Positions 37,287-45,109 of a stretch of 64,000 bases of DNA are shown piece after piece (position 1 is the stretch's first letter; every line of letters begins with the position of its first letter). The DNA is from Nannocystis sp. (GTDB taxonomy: Bacteria > Myxococcota_A > Polyangia > Nannocystales > Nannocystaceae): positions 310,001 through 374,000 of the forward strand of contig JADJRG010000017.1 of the NCBI GenBank assembly GCA_016712315.1, given 5' to 3'. Under the pieces are notes generated by a model. It worked only from the letters and a program-made list of their open reading frames with translations. It had not been told where the DNA came from and did not search any database. The position numbers were made by a program, and so were the translations under genes.

Positions 37287-40251
37287 CGAGGCCTGCCTGG
37301 AAGTTGGCGCGCATGGCGGCGCTGTCGAGGTCGAAGACGGGGCGGCCGCCGCTGGTGATCCGCAGCCAGCCTCGATCGCCGCGCGAGGGGGCGACGTGGC
37401 CAATGGGGGTGAGGCCGTGCGGGAGGAGCTGCTGGTGGAGCGGGTCGGCGGCGGCGGGGCGGGCGGTGAAGAGGATCCGGCCGGTGCTCTCGCTGAAGAG
37501 GAGGGCGGTGAGATCGAGGTCGGCGGCGGCTGTCGCTCGGGTCAGGTCGATGTCGAGGCCGCGCTCGCCGGCGAGGGTCATGTGGGCGAGGGCGAGGGCG
37601 AGGCCGCCGCGGCCGATGACGTGGGCGGAGCGGACGAGGCCGGCGTCGCGGGCGGCGACGAAGGCGCGGTAACGAGCTGCTCCTGCGGCCAGGTCCGTGC
37701 GAGGCGCGCGAGCGAGGGTGAGGCCGAGGTGGCGCTCGAGCTCGGAGGCGCCGAGCTCGTCGGCGACGGGGCCGAGCATGAAGATCGGATCTCCGGCGGC
37801 GACGGGGGTGAGATCCAGGGCGCGGCGGACGTCGGGGAGCTGGCCGATCACCGAGCAGAGCAGGGTGGGCGGGATGGAGATCTTGACGCCGCCGAGGAAG
37901 GCGTCGTTCTTCATCGAGTCCTTGCCGCTGATCAGGGGGACGCCGTAGGCCTCGCAGGCGGCGCGCAGGCCCTCGCAGCAGCGGACGAGCTGGGCGAGCT
38001 TGTGCTCGCCGTCGGGGGTGCGATCGCTGAGGACGGGGTCGGGCCAGCAAAAATTGTCGAGCGCGGCGAGGCGATCGTCGCGGGCCCCCGCGCAGAGGAC
38101 GCGGCGAACGCCCTCGTCGAGGGCGGCGTGGGCCATGGCCTCGGCGTCGATGTCGCTGTAGTAGGGGTGGATCCCCTCGCCGAGGACGATGCCCTCGGGG
38201 CGGCCGTGGCGGACGCGCATGACGGTGGCGGTGGCGGGCACGTCGCGGCGGACGCCGACCCAGGGCTTGATGACGCTGAGGCCCTTGACCTCGTGGTCGT
38301 AGCGGCGGGCCATGGCCTCGCCCGAGGCGAGGTTGGGGCGGCGGAGCAGGGCGAGCAGGGTGGCACCGAGCTGGTCTTGAGGACAGGCCCCTGCGAGCGC
38401 GCCGGGGGGCGAGAGGGGGCGCGGCGGCGGGCCCCAGCGGGCGCGGAGGGTGGGCAGGGGGACGCCGTCGTGGAGGAACTCGAGGGAGAGGTCGCAGACG
38501 AGCTGGTCGCCGTGGCGGACGACGAGGCGGCCGCTGTCGGTGAAGCGGCCGAGCGCGGTGGCCTCGACCTCGCGGCGGGCGGCGAGCTCGAGCAGGGCGC
38601 CTAGGCGATCGGGGGGGACGGCGAGGGTCATGCGCTCTTGGGCCTCAGAGATGAGGATCTCCCAAGGGGCGAGGCCGGGGTACTTGAGGGGGGCGAGGGC
38701 GAGGTCGATCTCGGCGCCGCCTGTCGCTTGGGCCATCTCACCGACGCTGGAGGAGAGGCCGCCGGCGCCGTTGTCGGTGAGGCTGGAGTAGAGGGCGGCC
38801 TCGCGGGCCTCGTGTAAAAAATCGGCCATCATCTTCTGAGTGATGGGGTCGCCGATCTGGACGGCTTGGGCGGGAGAGTCGTCGCCGAGCTCGACGCTGC
38901 TGAAGGTGGCGCCGTGGATCCCGTCCTTGCCGATCCGGCCGCCGAGCATGACGATGTGATCGCCGACGGCGGCGCGCTTGACCGCGGTGGGCCGGCCGGC
39001 CGAGAGCACGGGCATCACCGCGACGGTGCCGCAGTAGACGAGGGGTTTGCCGGCGTAGCGGGGATCGAAGAGCTCGAGGCCGCGGCTGTAGGGGATCCCC
39101 GAGTGGTTGCCGCCGTCGATGACGCCGTGGTGCACGCCCTCGCGGATCCGCGCGGGGTGCATGAGGCCGGCCGGTAAGGCGCCGCGGTGATCGGGCTCGC
39201 CGAAGCAATAGGCCCAGACGTTGGTGAGCAGCTCGGCGCCGAGGCCGGTGCCGAGGCTGTCGCGGTTGACGCCGACGATCCCAGTCATAGCGCCGCCGTA
39301 GGGATCGAGGGCGGAGGGGGAGTTGTGGGTCTCGACCTTGTAGACGAGGTGGTCGCGCTCGGTGAAGCGGACGACGCCGGCGTTGTCGTGGAAGACGGAG
39401 ACGAGGAAATCCTCGCCGGGGGGATCGAGGGCGAGGGCGCGGCGGCGCTCGGCGACGGCCTCGGTGGCGCCGCGGATGGCGGCGCGGAAGAGGCCGCGAT
39501 CGATGCGGCGACGCTGGCCCTGCGGATCGGTGTAGTCGATGGGGGAGGCGAAGATCTTGTGCTTGCAGTGCTCGCTCCAGGTCTGGGCGAGGCACTCGAG
39601 CTCGGCGTCGGTGGGGTCGCGGCGGAGCTCGTCGGCGAAGTGGCGCTGGATGGCCTGCATCTCGAGGAGCGAGAGCGATAAAACTCCGGCCCGCGAGATC
39701 TCGAGGAGCTGGGCGTCGTCGGCGGCGCGTAAGGGGATGAGGGCGGTGGCGGGGGCCTTGGCGGCGCCAGCCCTCGGGACGTCGAGATCGAGGGCGCGGG
39801 GGGCGGTGTCGAGGCGTAGGCGCTCGATGAGGGGGTTGTGGAGGGCGCGGCCGGCCCTGTGGGCGTCGGCCTCTGTGAGGCCAGGGAGGGCGTAGAGGAT
39901 GGACGAGTAGGCGGCTCCAGCGAGGGGGCGGCCGAGGCAGTCGGCGGCGGCGCGGGCGACGCTGTGGCCGACGCTGTCGGTGACGCCAGGGCGCAGGCCG
40001 ACGGTGAGCAGGTAGGCGCCGGGTGGATCGTCGAGCATGCCGAGGGCGCCGATCTCGGTGATCGGATCGACGAGGTGGGCGAGGATCCGCGCGGCCTCGT
40101 CGGCGTCGATCCCGAGGTCGAGGTGGTAGACCTTGCGCGCGCGCACGCCGTGAGGCTCGACCCCGCTGGCGATGAGGCGGCGCTCGGTGGCCTCGCCGAG
40201 GGCGTCGCGGAGGCCAGGGCGGGTCGCGATCTCTAACCTGTAGACCGGCAC
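37270..40251 (-). CDS. purL: phosphoribosylformylglycinamidine synthase with fused PurS-like domain
   Basis: Synthetase subunit of purine biosynthesis: FGAR plus glutamine-derived ammonia and ATP to FGAM. The first ~80 residues (MPVYRLEIATRPGLRDALGEATERR...) have the length and strand pattern of PurS, the small subunit that joins PurL and PurQ in split enzymes. The PurL core follows: LAQTWSEHCKHKIF near residue 227, VYKVETHNSPSALDPYGGAMTGIVGVNRD near 305-333, GGRIGKDGIHGATFSS near 440, DNGAGGLSSSVGEM near 493, DSMKNDAFLGG near 780. 993 aa, i.e. PurS+PurL with PurQ left separate. Start is GTG 40251 preceded by AAAAGGGG, a good ribosome site. Confidence 0.93.
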   Translation of the reverse strand: MPVYRLEIATRPGLRDALGEATERRLIASGVEPHGVRARKVYHLDLGIDADEAARILAHLVDPITEIGALGMLDDPPGAYLLTVGLRPGVTDSVGHSVARAAADCLGRPLAGAAYSSILYALPGLTEADAHRAGRALHNPLIERLRLDTAPRALDLDVPRAGAAKAPATALIPLRAADDAQLLEISRAGVLSLSLLEMQAIQRHFADELRRDPTDAELECLAQTWSEHCKHKIFASPIDYTDPQGQRRRIDRGLFRAAIRGATEAVAERRRALALDPPGEDFLVSVFHDNAGVVRFTERDHLVYKVETHNSPSALDPYGGAMTGIVGVNRDSLGTGLGAELLTNVWAYCFGEPDHRGALPAGLMHPARIREGVHHGVIDGGNHSGIPYSRGLELFDPRYAGKPLVYCGTVAVMPVLSAGRPTAVKRAAVGDHIVMLGGRIGKDGIHGATFSSVELGDDSPAQAVQIGDPITQKMMADFLHEAREAALYSSLTDNGAGGLSSSVGEMAQATGGAEIDLALAPLKYPGLAPWEILISEAQERMTLAVPPDRLGALLELAARREVEATALGRFTDSGRLVVRHGDQLVCDLSLEFLHDGVPLPTLRARWGPPPRPLSPPGALAGACPQDQLGATLLALLRRPNLASGEAMARRYDHEVKGLSVIKPWVGVRRDVPATATVMRVRHGRPEGIVLGEGIHPYYSDIDAEAMAHAALDEGVRRVLCAGARDDRLAALDNFCWPDPVLSDRTPDGEHKLAQLVRCCEGLRAACEAYGVPLISGKDSMKNDAFLGGVKISIPPTLLCSVIGQLPDVRRALDLTPVAAGDPIFMLGPVADELGASELERHLGLTLARAPRTDLAAGAARYRAFVAARDAGLVRSAHVIGRGGLALALAHMTLAGERGLDIDLTRATAAADLDLTALLFSESTGRILFTARPAAADPLHQQLLPHGLTPIGHVAPSRGDRGWLRITSGGRPVFDLDSAAMRANFQAGLDDPRT

Positions 40252-40478
40252 GGCCCCTTTTGGTCGGATCAGCGGGCGCTGTCAACTGCCCACGGGGGCG
40301 CTCGCCGGGGGGCGCTGCTTGACAGGCTCAGGGGCGGGTTGCACCATCCTCGCTGCTTTGGGCCCCGGGCCCCGGGGCGCGCCGATCTCCTCGGGGATGG
40401 CGCCACGGGGGCGCGGCGAGCGATGATCGTGTGCACGCGAAGACTCCAAAAAACCTGCCGCGCTTGTGAGGTTGATCC

Positions 40479-41024
40479 GTGACTGAGATGGAAGAACGGG
40501 TCGAAGACGCCTGGACTCAATCCCTCTGCGATGTCCTCCGTGAGGTCATCCGTAACCTGCCCGACCACGCGACCCTCGGCGAGCTCGTCGACGCGACGCG
40601 GGCGAGCTCCCACCTGGCGCCGGTGCTCGAGGTGTTCAGCGTGCAAGAGCTGATCGACGTCGCGAAGGCGCGGCCGCGCGCGCCCGCGCAGGCGCCCGCG
40701 AAGCCGGCCGCGAAGGCGCCGCGTGATCCTGACGGGGAGATGGGGCCTGACTCGTTTGAGATCGGACCTTCGGTGATCCGCCGGCGCGCGGACGTTCCAG
40801 ACGCGGACCTGCGGGTGCTGACGGCGCTGGCCTCGAGCAAGACGGGGCGCAAAGAGGCGGAGCTGTCGCCGCTGACCGAGCTGGCCTCGGATCAGCTCCG
40901 CTTGGTGCTCAGGCACCTGCGCAGCAAGAACTATGTGCACGTGGAGGGCAGCGGGGTGAAGCGCCGCCTGAAGATCACGCGCACGGGGGCGATCTTCCTG
41001 CGGAAGTCGGGCGACGCGGCGTAG
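40479..41024 (+). CDS. winged-helix-like hypothetical protein
   Basis: 181 aa with no close family I recognise. The N-terminal third is helical (VEDAWTQSLCDVLREVIRNLP). An Ala/Pro/Lys hinge (APAQAPAKPAAKAP) leads to a C-terminal domain with features of a winged helix: helix-turn-helix region LTALASSKTGRKEAELSPLTELASDQLRLVLRHL and a beta wing YVHVEGSGVKRRLKITRTGAIFL. It could be a DNA-binding or protein-binding module. The start is GTG at 40479 with GAGG upstream; purL diverges on the other side of a 227-base gap, so it may share a regulatory region. Confidence 0.6.
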   Translation: MTEMEERVEDAWTQSLCDVLREVIRNLPDHATLGELVDATRASSHLAPVLEVFSVQELIDVAKARPRAPAQAPAKPAAKAPRDPDGEMGPDSFEIGPSVIRRRADVPDADLRVLTALASSKTGRKEAELSPLTELASDQLRLVLRHLRSKNYVHVEGSGVKRRLKITRTGAIFLRKSGDAA

Positions 41025-41028
41025 CTCG

Positions 41029-42246
41029 TTAGCCAGCGTAGAGGGTGATCTGAGTGGCGGCGAGCTCGGCGAGCTCGAGGGCGTCGCTCCAGCGGGGGTG
41101 GCGGACCATGATCCACCCGTCGGAGACGAGGGTCTGTAGCCAGTCGCGGCGCTGCGCGCCGACCGGCAGGAGCTCCTCGGCGCAGACCCAGCGCTGGTAG
41201 CGGCGCTTGAACTCCTCAAGGCCTTCGCGGCGGGTGATCCGGCCGCGGCCGAGGGCGCGCTTAAAGATGATCGCGACGTTGTAGAGGCGCTCGGTCGAGG
41301 CCTCGAAGCGGCCGACGGTGACGGCGCGGCCCCACTCGCGGAAGAGGTCGATGTCGCAGGTGAAGTTCATCTGGTCGACGAGGCGGGCGCCGCCGGGGCG
41401 GCAGCCGATCTCGCCGAAGACGACCTCGCCGCTGCTGGTGCGGTACCACTCCATGTGGGTGAAGCCTGAGCCCATGCCGAGCGCCTTGAGCACGCCGCGG
41501 CCGAGCTCGATGCCGGGGCGGATCACCGGCTGGCTGAGGTCGCGGACGGTGCAGATGACCGGGCTGATCCACTCGTTGGTGCGGGCGATGAGGGGGCGCG
41601 GCAGGTATTGGGCGACGTTCTCGAAGACGGGGCGGCCGTCGACGCAGACGGTGTCGTAGGTGAACTCGTCGCCGTCGATGAACTCCTCGCAGCTCGCCTC
41701 GCGGACGTGGGCGATCCGCGGGAGCAGGCGATCGAGCTCGGCGGGGCCGTCGACGCGGTAGGTGTCCGCAGAGCCAGCCCCGGCGATCGGCTTGAGGATG
41801 AGGGGGTAGCCGATCTCTTCGGCGGCGGCGCGGATCTCCGCGGGGGTGCGGACGCGGCGCGAGTGCGGGACGCGCAGGCCGGCGGCGGCGACGCGCTCCT
41901 TCATGAGCTGCTTGTCGCGGAAACCCAAGACTGTATCAAGGGACATGCCAGGGACGCCGAGGCGCTCACGCAGGCGGGCGGCGAGGATGACGAGGGGCTC
42001 CCAGAGGGTCTCGACGCGGTCGACCTCGCGGCCGCGTAACCACTGGTGGACGCGGGCTTGGACGTCGGCTTCGTCCATGATCCGCGGGACTTGGAGGTAG
42101 TCGGTGAGGGCGCGCTTCACACCCTCGGGGAGCGCGCCGCGGGCGCTGTCGCCGACGCCGTAGACCTGGACGCCGAGCTCGGCGAGGCCGCGGGTGAAGT
42201 GAGGCATCTCGGGCGGATAGGCGGGGGCGAGGAGGACGACCTTCAT
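41029..42246 (-). CDS. ATP-grasp family ligase
   Basis: Cytoplasmic carboxylate-amine ligase-type protein of 405 aa. A preceding Rossmann-like domain starts VVLLAPAYPPEMPHFTRGLAELG. The ATP-grasp core has LGFRDKQLMKERVAAAGLRVPHSRRV near residue 108, IGYPLILKPIAGAGSADTYRV near 145 (Lys and glycine-rich loop binding ATP), CEEFIDGDEFTYDTVCVDG near 185 and FGEIGCRPGGARLVDQMNF near 275 (metal-binding Glu and catalytic Arg). The substrate is unknown; similar proteins activate carboxylates for peptide-like bonds. A TATACT hexamer lies 11 bases before the ATG. Its stop faces the winged-helix gene 4 bases away. Confidence 0.78.
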   Translation of the reverse strand: MKVVLLAPAYPPEMPHFTRGLAELGVQVYGVGDSARGALPEGVKRALTDYLQVPRIMDEADVQARVHQWLRGREVDRVETLWEPLVILAARLRERLGVPGMSLDTVLGFRDKQLMKERVAAAGLRVPHSRRVRTPAEIRAAAEEIGYPLILKPIAGAGSADTYRVDGPAELDRLLPRIAHVREASCEEFIDGDEFTYDTVCVDGRPVFENVAQYLPRPLIARTNEWISPVICTVRDLSQPVIRPGIELGRGVLKALGMGSGFTHMEWYRTSSGEVVFGEIGCRPGGARLVDQMNFTCDIDLFREWGRAVTVGRFEASTERLYNVAIIFKRALGRGRITRREGLEEFKRRYQRWVCAEELLPVGAQRRDWLQTLVSDGWIMVRHPRWSDALELAELAATQITLYAG

Positions 42247-42293
42247 GGGCGGGCGCGAGTATACAGCGGCGCGAAGGCGGCGATCGCGGGCGC

Positions 42294-42333
42294 AAAAAAG
42301 AGGAGCGGCGCGACCCGGGGGGGTAGCGCCGCT
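42294..42333 (-). terminator. intrinsic terminator of the DUF1571 gene
   Basis: Minus strand: perfect 8-bp stem AGCGGCGC / GCGCCGCT with a 14-base loop, then CCTC and six T residues. It follows the DUF1571 stop (42354) by about 20 bases and lies before the ATP-grasp gene. It is the clearest Rho-independent terminator of the window. Confidence 0.75.
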
Positions 42334-42353
42334 GTCTGATCGAGCAGCCTCGG

Positions 42354-43157
42354 CTAGAAGCCGTAGGCGGGGTTGTCCGGCGAGAAGTCTTGGTCGGTGA
42401 GGCCGACGTTGAGCTTCACCTTGGCGTAGGTGTAGTCCTCCAAGAGCTCGCCCTCACGGCCCCAGACGGTGACGCGGATCGGCAGGTTGGTGCTCTGGTC
42501 GACGCAGAAGCGGGCGTGGAAGGCGTAGTAGCCCGACCAGCGGCGATCCGGGGTGAACACCTCGATGCAGCGGGCGCGCGCGCCGTGGATCGTCGAGACG
42601 CCGAGGTCGTAGGCCTCGACCTTGTCGACCGGGCGGGCGCTGGCGAGGCGGGCGTCGCGGGCGATGAGATCGATGGTGTTGCCGATGCCGAGATCAGTGA
42701 TCGGGTGCCGGTTGCCGCGCATGGCGAGGCTGTTCTCCGGCTCGAGATCGACGGTGATGTCGGGGAAGCGGCCCTGGTGCGCGCGGATCTTGTCGTTGTT
42801 CCAGCCGCGCACGAAGATGACCTCCTGGCCCTCCTTCTTGCCGCCGGTCCACTTGAGGTAGGCGGCGAAGGGCTTGCGGAACTTGAGCTCCATGGTCTCG
42901 CGCGGCACGAGCTTGTCCTTGACGCGCTCCTGCTTGATGAAGACGGCGGTGTAGTCGTCGACGCGGGCGTAGGCGGCCTCCATGCGCTGGATGATCCGCA
43001 TGACCTCGGCGCTCTCGATCGGCTCGCCGCTGCGCGCGTCGCTGTCGACGCTCGCGGCGGCGTCGCCGTCGCCCGCGCGCGCAGGGGCGGCGGTGAGGGC
43101 GAGCGCGGCGGCGAAGAGACCGAAGGTGATGGTGCGGAGCTGCGTTGTGCGTGACAT
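42354..43157 (-). CDS. DUF1571/LolA-like periplasmic protein
   Basis: Periplasmic protein of 267 aa with a cleavable signal (FGLFAAALALTAAPARAG). The mature part begins MRIIQRMEAAYARVDDYTAVFIKQERV, the DUF1571/LolA opening, in which an amphipathic half-barrel accepts a lipid tail. Further marks are MELKFRKPFAAYLKWTG and EVIFVRGWNNDKIRAHQG. It may carry lipoproteins or other lipids across the periplasm. ATG 43157 is chosen since the signal starts there; upstream residues of the frame are hydrophilic. It ends in an intrinsic terminator. Confidence 0.75.
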   Translation of the reverse strand: MSRTTQLRTITFGLFAAALALTAAPARAGDGDAAASVDSDARSGEPIESAEVMRIIQRMEAAYARVDDYTAVFIKQERVKDKLVPRETMELKFRKPFAAYLKWTGGKKEGQEVIFVRGWNNDKIRAHQGRFPDITVDLEPENSLAMRGNRHPITDLGIGNTIDLIARDARLASARPVDKVEAYDLGVSTIHGARARCIEVFTPDRRWSGYYAFHARFCVDQSTNLPIRVTVWGREGELLEDYTYAKVKLNVGLTDQDFSPDNPAYGF

Positions 43158-43464
43158 GGTGAGGCTCTTAACGATCAGGCGACGAGAAGGTGCGATGAAG
43201 CGGTGCGCCACGATCAGCGGCGAAGTTATGCTTCGATGCGATGGATGGGTCAATGGCGGCGTGGGTGACATTTGCGGCGCCGAGGATCGCGGTTGCGCGT
43301 GCTCCGGTGGAGATCACGCGGATCGCTGTTCAGAGGGGCCGGGCGCGTGTTTGTGGTGGGTCGTCGCAGGCGACGTTGAATAAAAAACGGAGACTCGTCG
43401 CGACGCTTTTGTAACGCCTACTACGCGAAGATCCATTCCATGCGCGGTCGTGGAGGGGCGGAGG
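43158..43464. other. gene-free stretch upstream of the DUF1571 gene
   Basis: About 310 bases without a supported gene. It must hold the promoter of the DUF1571 gene (minus strand), but no clear -35/-10 pair is visible. A run AATAAAAAAC near 43378-43389 is the only AT-rich patch. Open frames here are short and antisense-like. Confidence 0.6.
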
Positions 43465-43507
43465 TCCACGTGTCCTTGGGGGCAGTCGACCCCGCTTCGG
43501 ACGTGGA
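43465..43507 (-). terminator. stem-loop downstream of the second P450
   Basis: 7-bp outer stem TCCACGT / ACGTGGA (43465-43471, 43501-43507) enclosing a nested GGGG / CCCC pair, 41 bases beyond the P450 stop on the minus strand. No U-run; could stabilise the transcript end. Confidence 0.3.
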
Positions 43508-43547
43508 GCCGGTCTGGTCTCGCGCGCTGGCGAGGCAGAGATCTTGG

Positions 43548-44864
43548 CTACTGAGCCTCGACGATCACGCGCACTCCGTGCGCAGGGCCGACGTTGGCCG
43601 CGCGCACTCGCCCGAGATCAGGGCGCTGCGAGGCGAGGCGGAGGCGGCGGCCAGCGAGCAGGGCGCCGACGATGAGGCGCAGCTCGTAGCCGGCGAGGGG
43701 AGCGCCGAGGCAGCGACGCGCGCCGCCTCCGTAAGGGAGAAACTCAAAGGGGGAGTACTTACGCTCGAGGAAGCGCTCGGGGCGGAAGGCGAGCGGATCC
43801 GCGAAGGTCAACTCGCGGAGGTGAGCGACGCCGATGGCGGCGGCGACGGCGACCCCAGGCTGCAAGGTGTGTCCCATGAGCTCGAAGGGGCGCAGCAGGC
43901 GGCGTGGGCTGGGCGCGAGGGCGAGGGGGTAGCGGCGGAGGGCCTCTTGGCAGACGGCGTCGAGGTAGGGGAGGGCGGCGAGGGCGTCAGGCTCGGGGGC
44001 AGGACCGAGGGGGTGGAGCTCGGCGCGTAGACGATCGAGGGCGTGGCGGTTCTCCTGGCGGTGAAGGGCGTCGATGGCCCAGGCGACGGCGATGGCGGTG
44101 GTCTCGTGGCCCGCGACGACGAAGAGGAGGAGCTGCTCGCGGATCTCTTGATCACTCATCGATCGGCCGTCTTCGTCGCGGGTGTGGACGAGCAGGCTGA
44201 GCATGTCGTCGCCAGGCGGTTGCCCTCGCGCCTCGGCGATCCGTCGATCAAAGGCGGCGAAGAGCTCGCGGCGGCGCCGCGTGAAGGCGGCGTAAGGGCC
44301 GACTCCGCCGAGCTCGCGGCGCAAGGCGGGGATGAGGACGATGAGGGGAGAGACGCGGTCGACGAAGCTGTGCAAGCGCTGGGTGAGCTCGGCCATGGCG
44401 GCAGGATCGTGGACGCCGAAGACAGCCTCCAGGATGATCTCGAGGGAGATCCGCTGGGCGAGGTGGTGGACGGCAACGGTCTGTCCTTCGCGCCATGTGG
44501 AGGTGGCGGCGGCGCAGCGATCGAGGATGCCGCGGCCGTAGGCGCGCATGCGCGCGCCCTGGAAGGGCGGGGCGAGGAGGCGGCGGAGGCGGCGGTGCGC
44601 GGCGCCGCCGACCAGGATGAGCGAGCCGCCGCCGAGGAGGAACTCCATGTTGTCCGCGTGCGGGGTGAAGGTGTCAGGGTCAGCGCCGTAGATCTGCTTG
44701 ATGCCCGCAGGGTCGCCGGTGATCACGAGCGGCGTGGCGCCAGGTAGGGTGAAGGTGTCGCCGTAGCGCCGCGCGGCAGCAGGACCCCATCCAATCGGAT
44801 CGCGGAGGTAGGCGGGCATCGCGAGGAGGAGGCTGCGCGGGCCGGGAGGGAGCGGGGTCGGCAT
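43548..44864 (-). CDS. cytochrome P450
   Basis: Second P450 of the window, 438 aa. I-helix VVAGHETTAIAVAWA, ExxR as EALRRYP, PERF segment FRPERFLERK, haem loop FLPYGGGARRCLGAP with Cys385. The opening LPPGPRSLLLAMPAYLRDPIGW is typical of soluble bacterial P450s in which a Pro-rich start precedes helix A. The start ATG 44864 matches that opening; the frame remains open upstream but reads as Ser/Arg-rich filler. It diverges from the kinase-ATPase gene with a 245-base gap holding a palindromic motif. It is only loosely similar to the first P450 outside the motifs. Substrate unknown. Confidence 0.92.
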   Translation of the reverse strand: MPTPLPPGPRSLLLAMPAYLRDPIGWGPAAARRYGDTFTLPGATPLVITGDPAGIKQIYGADPDTFTPHADNMEFLLGGGSLILVGGAAHRRLRRLLAPPFQGARMRAYGRGILDRCAAATSTWREGQTVAVHHLAQRISLEIILEAVFGVHDPAAMAELTQRLHSFVDRVSPLIVLIPALRRELGGVGPYAAFTRRRRELFAAFDRRIAEARGQPPGDDMLSLLVHTRDEDGRSMSDQEIREQLLLFVVAGHETTAIAVAWAIDALHRQENRHALDRLRAELHPLGPAPEPDALAALPYLDAVCQEALRRYPLALAPSPRRLLRPFELMGHTLQPGVAVAAAIGVAHLRELTFADPLAFRPERFLERKYSPFEFLPYGGGARRCLGAPLAGYELRLIVGALLAGRRLRLASQRPDLGRVRAANVGPAHGVRVIVEAQ

Positions 44865-45030
44865 GGTCGGGAGTCTAGACTGTACGATGAGACAGGTGGT
44901 GGGGGCGGCGTGGGCAGGCGCGGTCGCGTCGCTTCGGGCGCGCGAGGAGGAGCGCCGCTGGTGAGCGCCGGGCGAGGGCTCGGTTGTCGAGGGCGATCGT
45001 GGCTCGATGGTGGCGATCGACCGGCGAATT

Positions 45031-45082
45031 TGTCCAAGATTGAGGACACGCTGGGCGCCGCGAGTGTGCATAATTGAGGACA
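45031..45082. promoter_or_regulatory. palindrome and direct repeat between P450 and kinase genes
   Basis: Inverted repeat TGTCC-N8-GGACA (45031-45048). The 10-mer ATTGAGGACA occurs at 45039-45048 and again at 45073-45082, 34 bases apart, on the same strand and just upstream of the kinase start. This looks like an operator with a second half-site. Seen directly; the function is inferred. Confidence 0.4.
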
Positions 45083-45103
45083 GTTTCTGGCGAGCGTTGA
45101 TAA
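45074..45103 (+). promoter_or_regulatory. possible promoter of the kinase-ATPase gene
   Basis: TTGAGG (45074-45079), 18 bases, TGATAA (45098-45103), then the GTG start after 6 bases. It overlaps the second ATTGAGGACA repeat, so a bound regulator would block the -35. Moderate match to consensus. Confidence 0.33.
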
Positions 45104-45109
45104 AAGTCG

